64,000 nt of DNA from Bacillus sp. BA3 (GTDB lineage Bacteria > Bacillota > Bacilli > Bacillales > DSM-1321), in NCBI GenBank assembly GCA_002835675.1, contig PIZR01000007.1:142287-206286 (forward strand). Reading direction: 5' to 3'. The notes beneath the pieces were generated by a model, which was given only the letters and a program-made list of their open reading frames with translations, made no database searches and was not told the origin of the DNA. Of this stretch, positions 54,141-62,581 are shown one piece after another. The position numbers and the translations under genes were made by a program. The stretch's first letter is position 1, and each line of letters begins with the position of its first letter.

Positions 54141-54771
54141 GATTTATGTACACAAAAAGAAATTTTATATACCTTATGTATAAGATATTTACCGGTTTGT
54201 CCAAAATGTGTTCATAATTTCCTCTCTCTTTTATCCATTTTATTGTCCAAAGCTTCTTGGTAATTAAACTCTAAAATGAAGTTTGGTTCTTGAAAGCTTT
54301 TGTGTTACCACACTATTGTAAAATAAAGTTGATTGAACAGAAAAAGCCAGAGACTTGCCACAAAATTATAACAAGGCTCTGTAAGGTTATTTAATTTTTA
54401 TTTATTCAAGTTAGATAAAAAGCTACTTTCGATCTTTCCTGTATCTAACATTATCAACTGTTAATGGCACTAAATGTGCCTTTGGCATACTTTAATATCT
54501 AGCAACTAAAAGATTGCTCGTTTGTTCTACTTCTAATTTTTCTATAGTACTACTAAACTTAGATTTTATGGTATTGGAGTTGGATAAGCATGTATGTTTT
54601 ATTACATATTTCATATAGGATTTTCACTAGACTTAGAGCTTAGAAATAGTGAAAAATTAAGCACGAGGCGCTGGCCGATAAAAAGAAGAGAGCATCTGTA
54701 AACTACACAGCTACCCTCCTGATTTTCGCCAAGATCCATTATTAATCTCGTAATTCTGTACAATGAAGTAT
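54141..54771. other. Non-coding gap between the flotillin fragment and the M28 peptidase
   Basis: About 630 AT-rich bases. CAGAG-A-CTTG and CAAG-G-CTCTG (54348-54381) form a hairpin, and GGCACTAAATGTGCC at 54466 is a perfect 15-base palindrome. No gene is visible. Confidence 0.4.
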
Positions 54772-56160
54772 TTAATCTACCGGACGGTCATCAAAATCAT
54801 AGTCTACCGTGCCAGGAGCTACACGTGCATTTGTTAATGCCGGAGTTTCCGGACGGGCAATTTGATACACACTGGCACCGACAATTTCAGCTGCTTGCTG
54901 CAATTTTTCTTTCGATATCTTATCCAGTGTATCTGTAGGCTGGTGATACCAAGGCTCTACAGGGGAATGGATAAACAAGGCGGATGGAATGCCAAGCTCA
55001 TGGAATGGTTGGTGGTCACTCCTGCCCAGCTGTCCATAAGGAATCGCAACATCCATCGTTCTGGCCCCTGCTGAGGAACCAAGGTCCGTCACAAGGTTTT
55101 TCATTCCATCAATGGTATACATAATCAAACCACCTGCAGGATTATCCTCGCCAGCATCACGTCCGCCTATCATATCCATTTGGAAGTGAGCCACCATGCG
55201 GTCTACATCCTCTTTGGGAAGGGAATCTGCATAGAAGGATGATCCAACGAGCCCTCTTTCCTCAGATCCGAACGTGAGGAAGCGAATTTCAGTGTCAATT
55301 GGCGTTTTGGCCAGGATCCTTGCCAGTTCCAGCACAGCTGATACACCCGAAGCATCATCGTTTGCACCAGGGCCGCCCGGGACAGAATCATGATGGGCTC
55401 CAACAGTCACGATTTGACCATTATCCTTATTGGCTTTTGGTTTTAGGGAAGCGATGACATTGTAGGATGTCTTTTCGATTCTTTCAGCTTTTCCCACTTC
55501 CAGAGTGGACGTGATTTGTTTAGTTTTAAGCTGTTCGACCAACTCGAACCCTAGGGCTTGGGTAATGGCTACAGCAGGTATATTTTGCCCCGCTGATACT
55601 TGTCCGAAATTATTTCCTGATGGTGAGTTGTTGTACATTAAAACGCCAACCGCTCCTTTATTTAGGACATTCTGAACCTTTTCAACAAAGGTAATGTCCC
55701 CACGTTCAACTAGTGCAATTTTCCCGGATACATTTTCTCCAACTTCCTCTGGTTTTGCTTTTCCAACATTAACAAGTTCGGCCGTTACCTTCCCGCTGAT
55801 ACTGCCGCTAATGGCACGCGGTGTTCCTCCTAAATCACTTTCACCAATTTTCACTTTTACATTTTGCACCGTATCATAGATGGGAAAAGGCTGAACCTTT
55901 GTTTCAAAACCAAGACTCTTAAACTGACTTTCTATGTATTTGACTGCACGGAGCTCCCCTTCTGTACCAGCAGCCCTCGGTTGCTCTGATAGATAGGCAA
56001 TCGTATTATACATATTGTCCGCACTAATTTTTTTGATAACTTTGTTATCAAAAGCTGTGTCAGACTGGGCATTTGTTGCCCCGTTTGTTTGTGCATATAC
56101 TGTACCAGTTGATAGAACCATACCCGCAGCTAATAGTACTGTTAGTGATTTTCTATACAT
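54772..56160 (-). CDS. Secreted M28-family aminopeptidase with PA domain (YwaD-like)
   Basis: A 462-residue secreted zinc exopeptidase. The signal peptide (MYRKSLTVLLAAGMVLSTGT then VYAQ) is cut near residue 24. A PA domain lies at about 130-235 (VSGKIALVERGDITFVEKVQ, GAVGVLMYNNSPSGNNF). Catalytic residues: GAHHDSVPG, NDDASG, the EE in GSEERGLVG, MDMIGG, and the last His in YHQPTDTLDK. Homologues such as B. subtilis YwaD release N-terminal residues from peptides. No clear terminator or partner is visible on either side; stands alone. Confidence 0.9.
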   Translation of the reverse strand: MYRKSLTVLLAAGMVLSTGTVYAQTNGATNAQSDTAFDNKVIKKISADNMYNTIAYLSEQPRAAGTEGELRAVKYIESQFKSLGFETKVQPFPIYDTVQNVKVKIGESDLGGTPRAISGSISGKVTAELVNVGKAKPEEVGENVSGKIALVERGDITFVEKVQNVLNKGAVGVLMYNNSPSGNNFGQVSAGQNIPAVAITQALGFELVEQLKTKQITSTLEVGKAERIEKTSYNVIASLKPKANKDNGQIVTVGAHHDSVPGGPGANDDASGVSAVLELARILAKTPIDTEIRFLTFGSEERGLVGSSFYADSLPKEDVDRMVAHFQMDMIGGRDAGEDNPAGGLIMYTIDGMKNLVTDLGSSAGARTMDVAIPYGQLGRSDHQPFHELGIPSALFIHSPVEPWYHQPTDTLDKISKEKLQQAAEIVGASVYQIARPETPALTNARVAPGTVDYDFDDRPVD

Positions 56161-56164
56161 ATAA

Positions 56165-56612
56165 TCCCTCCTTATCCATAATCTTCCTAATTATGCATTT
56201 AACTGAATAGTTTGTAAATGGGTCATTAGTCTTTAAATTCCAACTATCAATCGGTGTCTGACACCCGCTCTCTTAGAAAGGAAGTCTTATTAGAAACCTC
56301 ACTATTAATTATAGCAGTTAGCTCATGTCCCGTTGATTTGGTTACTAAGTGAAAAAATCGAGAAATTTATTCACTAAACAATAATTCTGAGTATAGTTAA
56401 ATCAGTAATTAATGAATCCTAATCATAAATTACATCACCAATAGTTTTGACTATTGCGTGTCTTTCGCTTGAAAAAATGCAACGCGACTTAATATTTCCA
56501 TTTTCAGGAGCGTCTCTTTAGGTCATTGTTAGCGGTTTTGAAACATAAACCTTCACTCTTTGTCATTAAAAATATGCTCTTTTTTCTTTAATAGATTAGA
56601 GGTGTTGAAAAA
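56165..56612. other. Gap containing the short palindrome GGTGTCTGACACC
   Basis: At 56253-56265 a 13-base perfect palindrome occurs, of a kind often scattered between genes in Bacillaceae. The rest has no recognisable gene; the M28 promoter must lie in the part near 56200. Confidence 0.4.
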
Positions 56613-56963
56613 GTGGAGATTAAAAACTTAGTTGTTAAACAAAATAAAAAAGGCCAATTTTATACGGTTAAATTTGAAGTAAACCGAGATAATAACATCA
56701 CTAAGAATTGGGCTACAATAGCAAGGGAGGGTAAGAAATATATCTTTAATAGTGTAATTTACAAGATTGATCCGGAGAAAGCTGTGTTTTCTAATAAAAC
56801 GGTAAAATCACCTGACCCAGAGTTCTATTACAATGCGTCTTTGACAGAAGAGGTATTTAATTTAATATTAAAATCTCAAGATTTTACTCAGTACCGAGAA
56901 ATATACAATATAAAATTCGATTTAAAGATAAGAAACAGGCATTTCTTTATTGAACGATTTTAA
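56613..56963 (+). CDS. Hypothetical 116-residue protein
   Basis: GTG start with AGAGGTG 9 bases ahead. The protein is basic and beta-rich (VKQNKKGQFYTVKFEVNRDN, KNWATIAREGKKYIFNS, ending DLKIRNRHFFIERF). It has no signal peptide, membrane segment or cysteine. No family recognised. AT-rich codon use is stronger than in neighbouring genes, which may suggest acquisition. Stretch 56964-57210 beyond it holds nothing recognisable. Confidence 0.5.
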   Translation: MEIKNLVVKQNKKGQFYTVKFEVNRDNNITKNWATIAREGKKYIFNSVIYKIDPEKAVFSNKTVKSPDPEFYYNASLTEEVFNLILKSQDFTQYREIYNIKFDLKIRNRHFFIERF

Positions 56964-57212
56964 AGCCAAATGATTGTAAATTTTATCTATGTCTCGTGTT
57001 TTTTCAAATGATAAAGACTTTGATTGCAACAAATAAGGTGACATTGTCAAAAAATAAGTAAAAAGCTTTTTTCTTTTAAAATTTATAACTCAATGCAATT
57101 AAGTTCAGATGTTCAAATAGATAAAGTTTTAAGTGCATCCAAATATAGGTTTCAAACATTTAGTAATAGCGAAAACTAAAAACGAATTTAGGCTTTATTA
57201 AAAAGCAAAAAA

Positions 57213-57240
57213 TAAACAACCAATCATCCTTGGTTGTTTA
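57213..57240 (-). terminator. Terminator of the yuaF-floT operon
   Basis: Perfect 11-base arms TAAACAACCAA and TTGGTTGTTTA around a 6-base loop; the T run follows on the minus strand. Confidence 0.85.
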
Positions 57241-57325
57241 TCCTCTATAAGTAAGTCCAATGACCTATCTGTATTTTTTAATACATCAGCTTTAATTTCA
57301 TGTGTTGAACAGTATGATTTACCTG

Positions 57326-58858
57326 TTATTCTTCCTTGCCTGCTGCCATATTCATGTTCGCTTCTACATTCTCCTGGCTGATGGTGGTAAATGGTAAATT
57401 TCGTTTTCCTGAGAAATTCTCAAGCAAGTCTTTGACATCAATTCCCGAGGATGCCTTTAATGACTCCTGCAAGGATGCCATTAAATTCGTTGCATATCCA
57501 GTCACTTTATTAGCCCCGCCATTCGCACCGCTTCCACCTGTATCCACTACAGTGATCTTGTCGATATTACTAAGCGGGCTTGCCACTTGTTTTGCATATT
57601 CCGGCAGCATTTTCAAAATCATGTCCATTACGGCCGCTTGCCCGAACTGTTCAAAAGCTTCAGCGATTTTCTGCTTGGCTTCTGCCTCTGCTCCCCCTTT
57701 TAACCTGATGATTTCCGCTTCAGACGTACCCTGTGCCCTTTGTGCGTCCGCTTTAGCAAGACCGTCCATACGAACACGTTCCGCTTCCGCTTTCGCCATG
57801 GCTTCAATTTTATACTTATCGGCATCCGCTTCTGTAATCTGTTTCATCTTGTTGGCAGAGGCTGCCTGCTCTACCGCATAACGGTCGGCATCGGCCTTTT
57901 TCTTCACTTCTGAATCATATTGCTTTTCACGGCGTAGGATTTCTTTTTCCTCCAGCTCAATTTGCTTCTGACGTTCAATGATCCTGATTTGCATTTCCTG
58001 TTCTGTTACATCCTGTTTAGATCTGGCCGTTTCAAGGTCGTAAGCTTGGTCAGCCCGTGCTTTGGCAATATCCTGCTCACGCCGGAATTCCGCAACCTTT
58101 AGCTTGTTGATTTTTTCGGCTTCTGCTATTTCGGTTGCCCTTTCAAGTTCGGCACGCTGGGCTTCCTTCGAAGCTTCGGCTCGCTTGATTCGCGTTTCTT
58201 TCTCTGCCTCGGCGGTCGCTATATCGGCATCCCTCTTCACCTGGGCAATCCTTGGCTTTCCGAGCGATTCAAGATATCCATTTTTATCCCGAACATCTTT
58301 AATCGTGAACGATACGATGATGAGTCCCATTTTAGCTAGATCCTGCGAGGCTACCCTCTGTACTTCCTGGGAAAACTTTTCACGGTTTTTATAAATTTCC
58401 TCGACTGTCATCGAACCAAGGATGGAACGAAGATGTCCCTCCAAGACTTCCCGCGCTTCCTGTTCACGGTCATCTTTTGATTTACCAAGAAATTGCTCTG
58501 CCGCTGTGGCGATATCGGTGATTGAACTGCCAATCTTGATTATCGATACACCATCTGCCATGACAGGAACTCCCTGTTCCGTATATACTTCAGGAGTTGA
58601 GACCTCAAGCTTGCTTGATAACAAGCTTAGTGGTTCCGCTTGCTGGAACACCGGGAGAACGAATGCACCACCGCCGCGGACGATTTTAATTTTATTTCCT
58701 GATTCGTCGATGTGAACATTTTTGCTTCCTAAATAGCTTCCGGTCACGATCAATGCTTCATCAGGACCAGCAGTACGGTATTTCGTAATAAAGACAGCAA
58801 TAAGTGCGATAAGTAAAAATGCAACAATGGCGACAACAATCCAAATCAAATCAAACAT
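57326..58858 (-). CDS. floT: Flotillin FloT (YuaG), lipid-domain scaffold
   Basis: A 510-residue membrane scaffold. Residues 1-25 are a hydrophobic hairpin (IWIVVAIVAFLLIALIAVFI), about 30-200 are the PHB/SPFH domain (GPDEALIVTGSYLG to MGLIIVSFTIKDV), and about 200-420 a long Ala/Glu-rich coiled coil with many EA repeats (TAEAEKETRIKRAEASKEAQ). It organises fluid membrane domains and affects sporulation, secretion and signalling. AGGAGGTAAG precedes the ATG. It forms an operon with the NfeD-like gene 21 bases upstream, under a SigW-type promoter. An internal part is duplicated at 53501. Confidence 0.93.
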   Translation of the reverse strand: MFDLIWIVVAIVAFLLIALIAVFITKYRTAGPDEALIVTGSYLGSKNVHIDESGNKIKIVRGGGAFVLPVFQQAEPLSLLSSKLEVSTPEVYTEQGVPVMADGVSIIKIGSSITDIATAAEQFLGKSKDDREQEAREVLEGHLRSILGSMTVEEIYKNREKFSQEVQRVASQDLAKMGLIIVSFTIKDVRDKNGYLESLGKPRIAQVKRDADIATAEAEKETRIKRAEASKEAQRAELERATEIAEAEKINKLKVAEFRREQDIAKARADQAYDLETARSKQDVTEQEMQIRIIERQKQIELEEKEILRREKQYDSEVKKKADADRYAVEQAASANKMKQITEADADKYKIEAMAKAEAERVRMDGLAKADAQRAQGTSEAEIIRLKGGAEAEAKQKIAEAFEQFGQAAVMDMILKMLPEYAKQVASPLSNIDKITVVDTGGSGANGGANKVTGYATNLMASLQESLKASSGIDVKDLLENFSGKRNLPFTTISQENVEANMNMAAGKEE

Positions 58859-58879
58859 AACTTACCTCCTACCCTTTTT

Positions 58880-59407
58880 TTAATCCTGGTGGGGCATAAC
58901 ATAGACAACCCCATTTTTAACTTCGATGATCAAGACCTTTGAATCCGAAACAATACCTTCATTCTTATAACTTGCCGCAGTTTTCGCGATGCTTCCGCTG
59001 ATGCTTTCAATCAGGACTTCCCCAAACCCGTCAACCGGGATTGATGTCAGAACCCTGCCGACCCTCCCTCTCAGGTCATTATCATGAAATGTCAAACTTT
59101 CTTCCGCTGATGAGATGGGAATCAAAACAAAAACATTCAGTAAAGTGACGATAATTAATGAAATGATCAGGGAAATGCCGGCACTCAATCCAGCATTAAG
59201 TCCTGAAAGCGATTCAAACAAAAACCCACTCGCAAAAAACACGGTGAAAAAGCTAAAAATGAGAGTTGGATTAAATATATCCGGTAATTCAAGGCCGGAA
59301 AATATATCATTAAACAAAATAAATAAGAATGTTAGCCCCCCGAATATAATTAATCCATATAAATAGACTGTTTCTAACGGAACCCCAAATAACTCCATCT
59401 TTTTCAT
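58880..59407 (-). CDS. yuaF: NfeD-family membrane protein YuaF-like
   Basis: A 175-residue protein with four to five N-terminal membrane segments (VYLYGLIIFGGLTFLFILF, IFSFFTVFFASGFLF, GISLIISLIIVTLLNVFVL) and a C-terminal OB-fold domain (LRGRVGRVLTSIPVDGFGEV, IEVKNGVVYVMPHQD). It is the constant partner of flotillin. The start may be the ATG at 59407 or the one at 59398, which fits the AAAGGATGA ribosome site better. It is the first gene of a two-gene operon with a leader of about 105 bases after the SigW-type promoter. Confidence 0.9.
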   Translation of the reverse strand: MKKMELFGVPLETVYLYGLIIFGGLTFLFILFNDIFSGLELPDIFNPTLIFSFFTVFFASGFLFESLSGLNAGLSAGISLIISLIIVTLLNVFVLIPISSAEESLTFHDNDLRGRVGRVLTSIPVDGFGEVLIESISGSIAKTAASYKNEGIVSDSKVLIIEVKNGVVYVMPHQD

Positions 59408-59522
59408 CCTTTAGTTTCGATTTTTCCATGCCGCTTACTACTTTAAGGACCTGGGATAAGCGTTTTACCAACAATGATAATATCTGGTTATAATCCCCTC
59501 CAATTACTTTGCTTACCATTCA

Positions 59523-59549
59523 TACGAATGACGCATTCAAAAAGTTTCA
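59523..59549 (-). promoter_or_regulatory. SigW-type promoter of yuaF-floT
   Basis: Minus strand: TGAAAC, 17 bases, CGTA, a perfect match to both SigW consensus boxes. In B. subtilis the yuaF-yuaG operon belongs to the SigW regulon, so gene context and motif agree. Confidence 0.8.
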
Positions 59550-59592
59550 TTTATTTTAAAAGACCATTATTGAAATAAAATTCATAATACCA

Positions 59593-59621
59593 TTGACAGT
59601 GTTTACTTAACATATTAAAAT
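59593..59621 (+). promoter_or_regulatory. Sigma-A promoter of bioY
   Basis: TTGACA, 17 bases, TAAAAT: one mismatch from the ideal, 53 bases ahead of the bioY start. Confidence 0.75.
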
Positions 59622-59628
59622 TCTTTAT

Positions 59629-59659
59629 ATGTTAACTCGTTACATAACCAGGTTTACAT
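59629..59659 (+). promoter_or_regulatory. BirA operator of bioY
   Basis: ATGTTAAC, 15 bases, GTTTACAT: the two arms are inverted with one mismatch, fitting the Firmicute BirA box (TTGTTAAC-N14/15-GTTAACAA type). It covers the expected transcription start just after the -10 box, so biotin-loaded BirA would block transcription. Confidence 0.7.
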
Positions 59660-59673
59660 TAGGGGGAAGCACG

Positions 59674-60246
59674 ATGAAGGAACGTCATGAAAAGTTAAGA
59701 ATGATGATGGTTACAGCTTTATTTGCAGCACTTATAGGAATACTTGCCCAAATTACAATTCCACTGCCCATAGTACCGATTACAGGACAGACTCTAGCTG
59801 TTGGATTGGCAGCTACGATACTCGGTTCACGTTATGGAACCTCTTCCGTTTTATTATATTTGTTCATTGGAGCAGCGGGTGTTCCTGTATTCGCTGAAAT
59901 GTCAGGAGGGCTTGCTAAAATTTTCGGTCCTACTGGCGGTTATTTATTATCCTATATCCCAACAGTGTATATAACGGGTTTGATATTGGAAAAAACGCGT
60001 TTCTCAGTTGCGATGGCTTTCCTTGCAAATACAATCGGGATGATAGTTACTTTGGTCATCGGTACGGTTTGGTTAAAATATATGAGTTCATTATCTTGGC
60101 CAGTGGCATTTGCCAGCGGTTTTGCTCCATTTATTATCGTAGGCGTTTTAAAGGCATTCCTTGCATCTTGGCTTGGCATTACAATCCGCTCAAGGTTAGC
60201 GTCGGCTAATATGCTGCCAAAAAAAAATGCACCACTTTCCCAATGA
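59674..60246 (+). CDS. bioY: Biotin transporter BioY (ECF S component)
   Basis: A 190-residue membrane protein with six helices. BioY signatures: ITIPLPIVPITGQTLAVGLA, GAAGVPVFAEMSGGLAKIFG and PTGGYLLSYIPTVYITGLIL. It imports biotin, alone or with EcfA/EcfT modules encoded elsewhere. The start at 59674 (MKERHEKLRMM) has AGGGGGAAG 5 bases ahead; an in-frame ATG at 59629 lies inside the BirA box and is rejected. Regulated by a sigma-A promoter and BirA operator, and followed by a perfect terminator. Confidence 0.93.
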   Translation: MKERHEKLRMMMVTALFAALIGILAQITIPLPIVPITGQTLAVGLAATILGSRYGTSSVLLYLFIGAAGVPVFAEMSGGLAKIFGPTGGYLLSYIPTVYITGLILEKTRFSVAMAFLANTIGMIVTLVIGTVWLKYMSSLSWPVAFASGFAPFIIVGVLKAFLASWLGITIRSRLASANMLPKKNAPLSQ

Positions 60247-60256
60247 TGGGTAAATG

Positions 60257-60290
60257 AAAGAGAGGGTACCGCTAGTGGTACCCTCTCTTT
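60257..60290 (+). terminator. Terminator of bioY
   Basis: AGAGAGGGTACC and GGTACCCTCTCT perfect 12-base arms with a 6-base loop, 10 bases after the stop. Confidence 0.9.
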
Positions 60291-60320
60291 CATCTATATT
60301 CAAATTCCGGAACTCTGCAT

Positions 60321-60351
60321 AAAAAAAAGACTCTTAAAAAGAATCTTTTTT
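60321..60351 (-). terminator. Terminator candidate of the YusW-like gene
   Basis: AAAAAGACTCTT and AAGAATCTTTTT pair with one G:T-type mismatch. It sits about 180 bases downstream of the lipoprotein gene. Confidence 0.5.
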
Positions 60352-60527
60352 ACAAGTATTTATTGCGGTCCTATCCCCATAAGTCCGAATATGAATAGCA
60401 AATGTATATTATCCCCTTTGCTAACCGTAATCATTTTACTATAGTAACAGTAATTTGACAACTATTGAGGACACAATGAACATGCTACCATTTTATTACA
60501 CAAGGAAGAATATAGTAACGGATTTGG

Positions 60528-61013
60528 TTACTTATTATTCACTTTATATTCTTTTTTCGTACCATCTTCGAAAACGACCTCTAGATCGAATTCTTGATAG
60601 TCATCTTTCAAATTAAAAGCTTTTGTCACTTCTTGAATGACTTCCTCATCTGATGAATCTTTGGTGAATGTCAATTTTTCTAAAATCGGGGTCAATTCTT
60701 TCATTGCTTCATCACCGTGAACTTCATGTTTGTTAAGTTTGTCCTCGATCGAAGCTTCTGTTTGGGCTCCCATGGTATCATATTCAGCTTCGTATTCGTT
60801 ATCATTGCCTGTATAATCCACTTCTAATTGAAAATCCTTATAAGTGAAAGGCAGTTTTTCATTATTATCCGTTCCTGTTTCAGGGTTATTTTCCGCTTGA
60901 TTTTCATTTTCCTGAACTGGCGGGTTTTTCACTTCATCGTTTTCTTCGCCGCATCCTGCCAAAACAAGCATAGCCGCAAACGGGACCGATAATATTTTGA
61001 TTGATCTTCTCAT
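60528..61013 (-). CDS. yusW: YusW-family lipoprotein
   Basis: A 161-residue lipoprotein: signal MRRSIKILSVPFAAMLVLAGC with lipidated Cys21, then a low-complexity Asn/Glu-rich linker (about 22-55), and the YusW domain of about 100 residues (LPFTYKDFQLEVDYTGNDNE, LEVVFEDGTKKEYKVNNK). Function is unknown in B. subtilis. It lies alone between bioY (convergent) and the hemolysin III gene on the same strand. Confidence 0.8.
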   Translation of the reverse strand: MRRSIKILSVPFAAMLVLAGCGEENDEVKNPPVQENENQAENNPETGTDNNEKLPFTYKDFQLEVDYTGNDNEYEAEYDTMGAQTEASIEDKLNKHEVHGDEAMKELTPILEKLTFTKDSSDEEVIQEVTKAFNLKDDYQEFDLEVVFEDGTKKEYKVNNK

Positions 61014-61112
61014 TAGTTTTTTCCTCCTTTAGTTTGTATACGTTATTTATTTCCTAATAGGGGGCATTTAAAACCTTAAGAATCTCTCAGATACATCATA
61101 TCAACGAAGTGA

Positions 61113-61757
61113 TCATAGTGGAAGGATATAAAACAATACCGCAAAAAAGTGTGTGACAGACCCCCCAAGCACGAATACATGCCAAACCGCGTGATGAAAC
61201 GGAAAACCGCGCCAAACATAAAAGATGGCTCCAAACGTATAAAGCAATCCCCCTGCAATCAATAACTGGATACCAGCTGAAGGCATCGTTGCTGTAAGTG
61301 GTCCCCAAACGATAACGATCATCCACCCCATCGCAATATAGAGAATCGTCGAAAGGAAGAGGAATCTTTTCACATAGAAAGCTTTGAAGACGACGCCAAT
61401 GATTGCAACTCCCCAAATTATACCTAGCAGTGTCCAGCCGAGTGACCCTTGGATCACAAGAAGCATGATTGGCGTGTATGTCCCGGCAATGAATATATAT
61501 ATGGCTGAATGATCAAAGATTTCAAATATATCCTTCGTTTTGCCCTCCGGAAAACTATGCACTAAAGTGGAAGAAACATATAAAAGAAGCATGGAAACAC
61601 CATAAATGACTGAAATGACTACATGCCAAGGCGATCCTGTTTGGGCTGAGAATATGATTAAAAACACAAGTGCGGCAATACTTAACAAAACGCCGATACC
61701 GTGGGTTATCGCATTGACCACTTCTTCTTTTTTTGTATAAACATGTGTATTAGCCAT
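61113..61757 (-). CDS. Hemolysin III / TrhA (PAQR-type) membrane protein
   Basis: A 214-residue protein with seven membrane helices: VVNAITHGIGVLLSIAALVF, STLVHSFPEGKTKDIFEIFDHSAIYIFIAGTYTP in pieces, and FPFHHAVWHVFVLGGSVTHF. The conserved His, Ser and Asp sites (NAITHG; LVHS with FDHS; HHAVWHVFV) form the PAQR metal-binding pattern. Homologues such as YqfA are linked with membrane lipid homeostasis. The start at 61757 (MANTHVYTKKEE) has AAGGAGCTG ahead. Divergent from the ArsR gene. Confidence 0.9.
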   Translation of the reverse strand: MANTHVYTKKEEVVNAITHGIGVLLSIAALVFLIIFSAQTGSPWHVVISVIYGVSMLLLYVSSTLVHSFPEGKTKDIFEIFDHSAIYIFIAGTYTPIMLLVIQGSLGWTLLGIIWGVAIIGVVFKAFYVKRFLFLSTILYIAMGWMIVIVWGPLTATMPSAGIQLLIAGGLLYTFGAIFYVWRGFPFHHAVWHVFVLGGSVTHFFAVLFYILPL

Positions 61758-61848
61758 GTTACAGCTCCTTAATTCCGGCTTAATTTTTTTGTATTCACCT
61801 AAAGTATACACCAGTTCTTCCAAGCATTATAGAAAAGTGAATATTAAC

Positions 61849-61877
61849 TTGATTAATACCACTAATTAGATTATCAT
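61849..61877 (+). promoter_or_regulatory. Sigma-A-type promoter of the ArsR/DUF2087 gene
   Basis: TTGATT, 17 bases, TATCAT. The -10 box lies inside the 16-bp palindromic array, so a repressor bound there would hide it. GATAAT boxes recur in the array too. Confidence 0.5.
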
Positions 61878-61917
61878 CTAATTAGATGATAATCTAATTA
61901 GATGATAATCTAATTAG
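61862..61917. repeat. Four-copy palindromic array, CTAATTAG every 16 bp
   Basis: CTAATTAG occurs at 61862, 61878, 61894 and 61910, spaced by ATGATAAT twice and ATTATCAT once. CTAATTAG is itself a palindrome, and ATTATCAT is the reverse complement of ATGATAAT. It ends 15 bases ahead of the GTG start of an ArsR regulator, so it is a likely operator array. Confidence 0.8.
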
Positions 61918-61932
61918 AAAAGGGGGATAAAA

Positions 61933-62520
61933 GTGCAATTAGAAAAATTGGTCGCTTTCCACAAAACGATTGGTGATGTAACCAGGATTAGGATTATATC
62001 CATCCTTGCAAATGGCCCGAAACACGGACAGGCACTTGCGGGAATATTGAAATTGACGGCCCCGACCATATCACACCATTTAACGAAATTGAAGGACATT
62101 AATTTAGTGAAGGATCGCAGGGAAAAAAATACGGTATATTATTTTTTGAATGAAGATGTACTGAAGCATTATTCGTCAGCATTACCTAAAATGGTTTCAA
62201 ATAAGGGGGACTCTAATAATATGGATAATCAAAAGCTGAATTTAGAACACAAAAAGATCCTTGAAAACTTCTATACGCCAGATGGCCGACTAAAAACAAT
62301 ACCGGCACAAAGGAAAAAGAAAATGATCATCCTTCATCATATTGGCAGCCTTCTGGAAAAGGGACGTAAGTATCCAGAAAAAGAACTGAATGAATTCATA
62401 CAGTCATTCCATGATGATTATGCAACGATAAGGCGTGAACTCATTATCGGAAGCATCATGTACCGTGAAAACAGCATTTATGAGCTGAATCCCCGCGAGA
62501 TGTGGGCTGACATCGTTTAA
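61933..62520 (+). CDS. ArsR-type regulator with C-terminal DUF2087
   Basis: A 195-residue protein. Residues about 5-85 are an ArsR winged helix (IGDVTRIRIISILANGPKHG, LKLTAPTISHHLTKLKDINL, REKNTVYYF). Residues about 105-190 are DUF2087 (TPDGRLKTIPAQRKKKMIIL, KYPEKELNEFIQSFHDDYAT, GSIMYRENSIYELNP). There is no CxCxxC metal-sensing site in the recognition helix, so metal sensing is not expected. GTG start with AGGGGG ahead. A 16-bp palindromic array covers the promoter, suggesting autoregulation. The signal sensed is unknown. Confidence 0.9.
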   Translation: MQLEKLVAFHKTIGDVTRIRIISILANGPKHGQALAGILKLTAPTISHHLTKLKDINLVKDRREKNTVYYFLNEDVLKHYSSALPKMVSNKGDSNNMDNQKLNLEHKKILENFYTPDGRLKTIPAQRKKKMIILHHIGSLLEKGRKYPEKELNEFIQSFHDDYATIRRELIIGSIMYRENSIYELNPREMWADIV

Positions 62521-62540
62521 CGGAAGGATTCTAAATTAAA

Positions 62541-62568
62541 AACCGGCCTCCCATTTGGAAAGCCGGTT
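62541..62568. terminator. Bidirectional terminator between the ArsR and SleB-type genes
   Basis: AACCGGC and GCCGGTT arms with A-rich lead and TTCTT tail, serving the two convergent genes. Confidence 0.65.
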
Positions 62569-62581
62569 CTTGAGATGCAGT

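Noticed and set aside
54465..54480. TGGCACTAAATGTGCC as a sigma-54 promoter
   Set aside because: The -24-like half is present but the -12 half is not TTGC(A/T); it is better described as a palindrome.
59310..59519. 69-codon frame upstream of yuaF
   Set aside because: It overlaps the yuaF leader and the start of yuaF in another frame and has no ribosome site.
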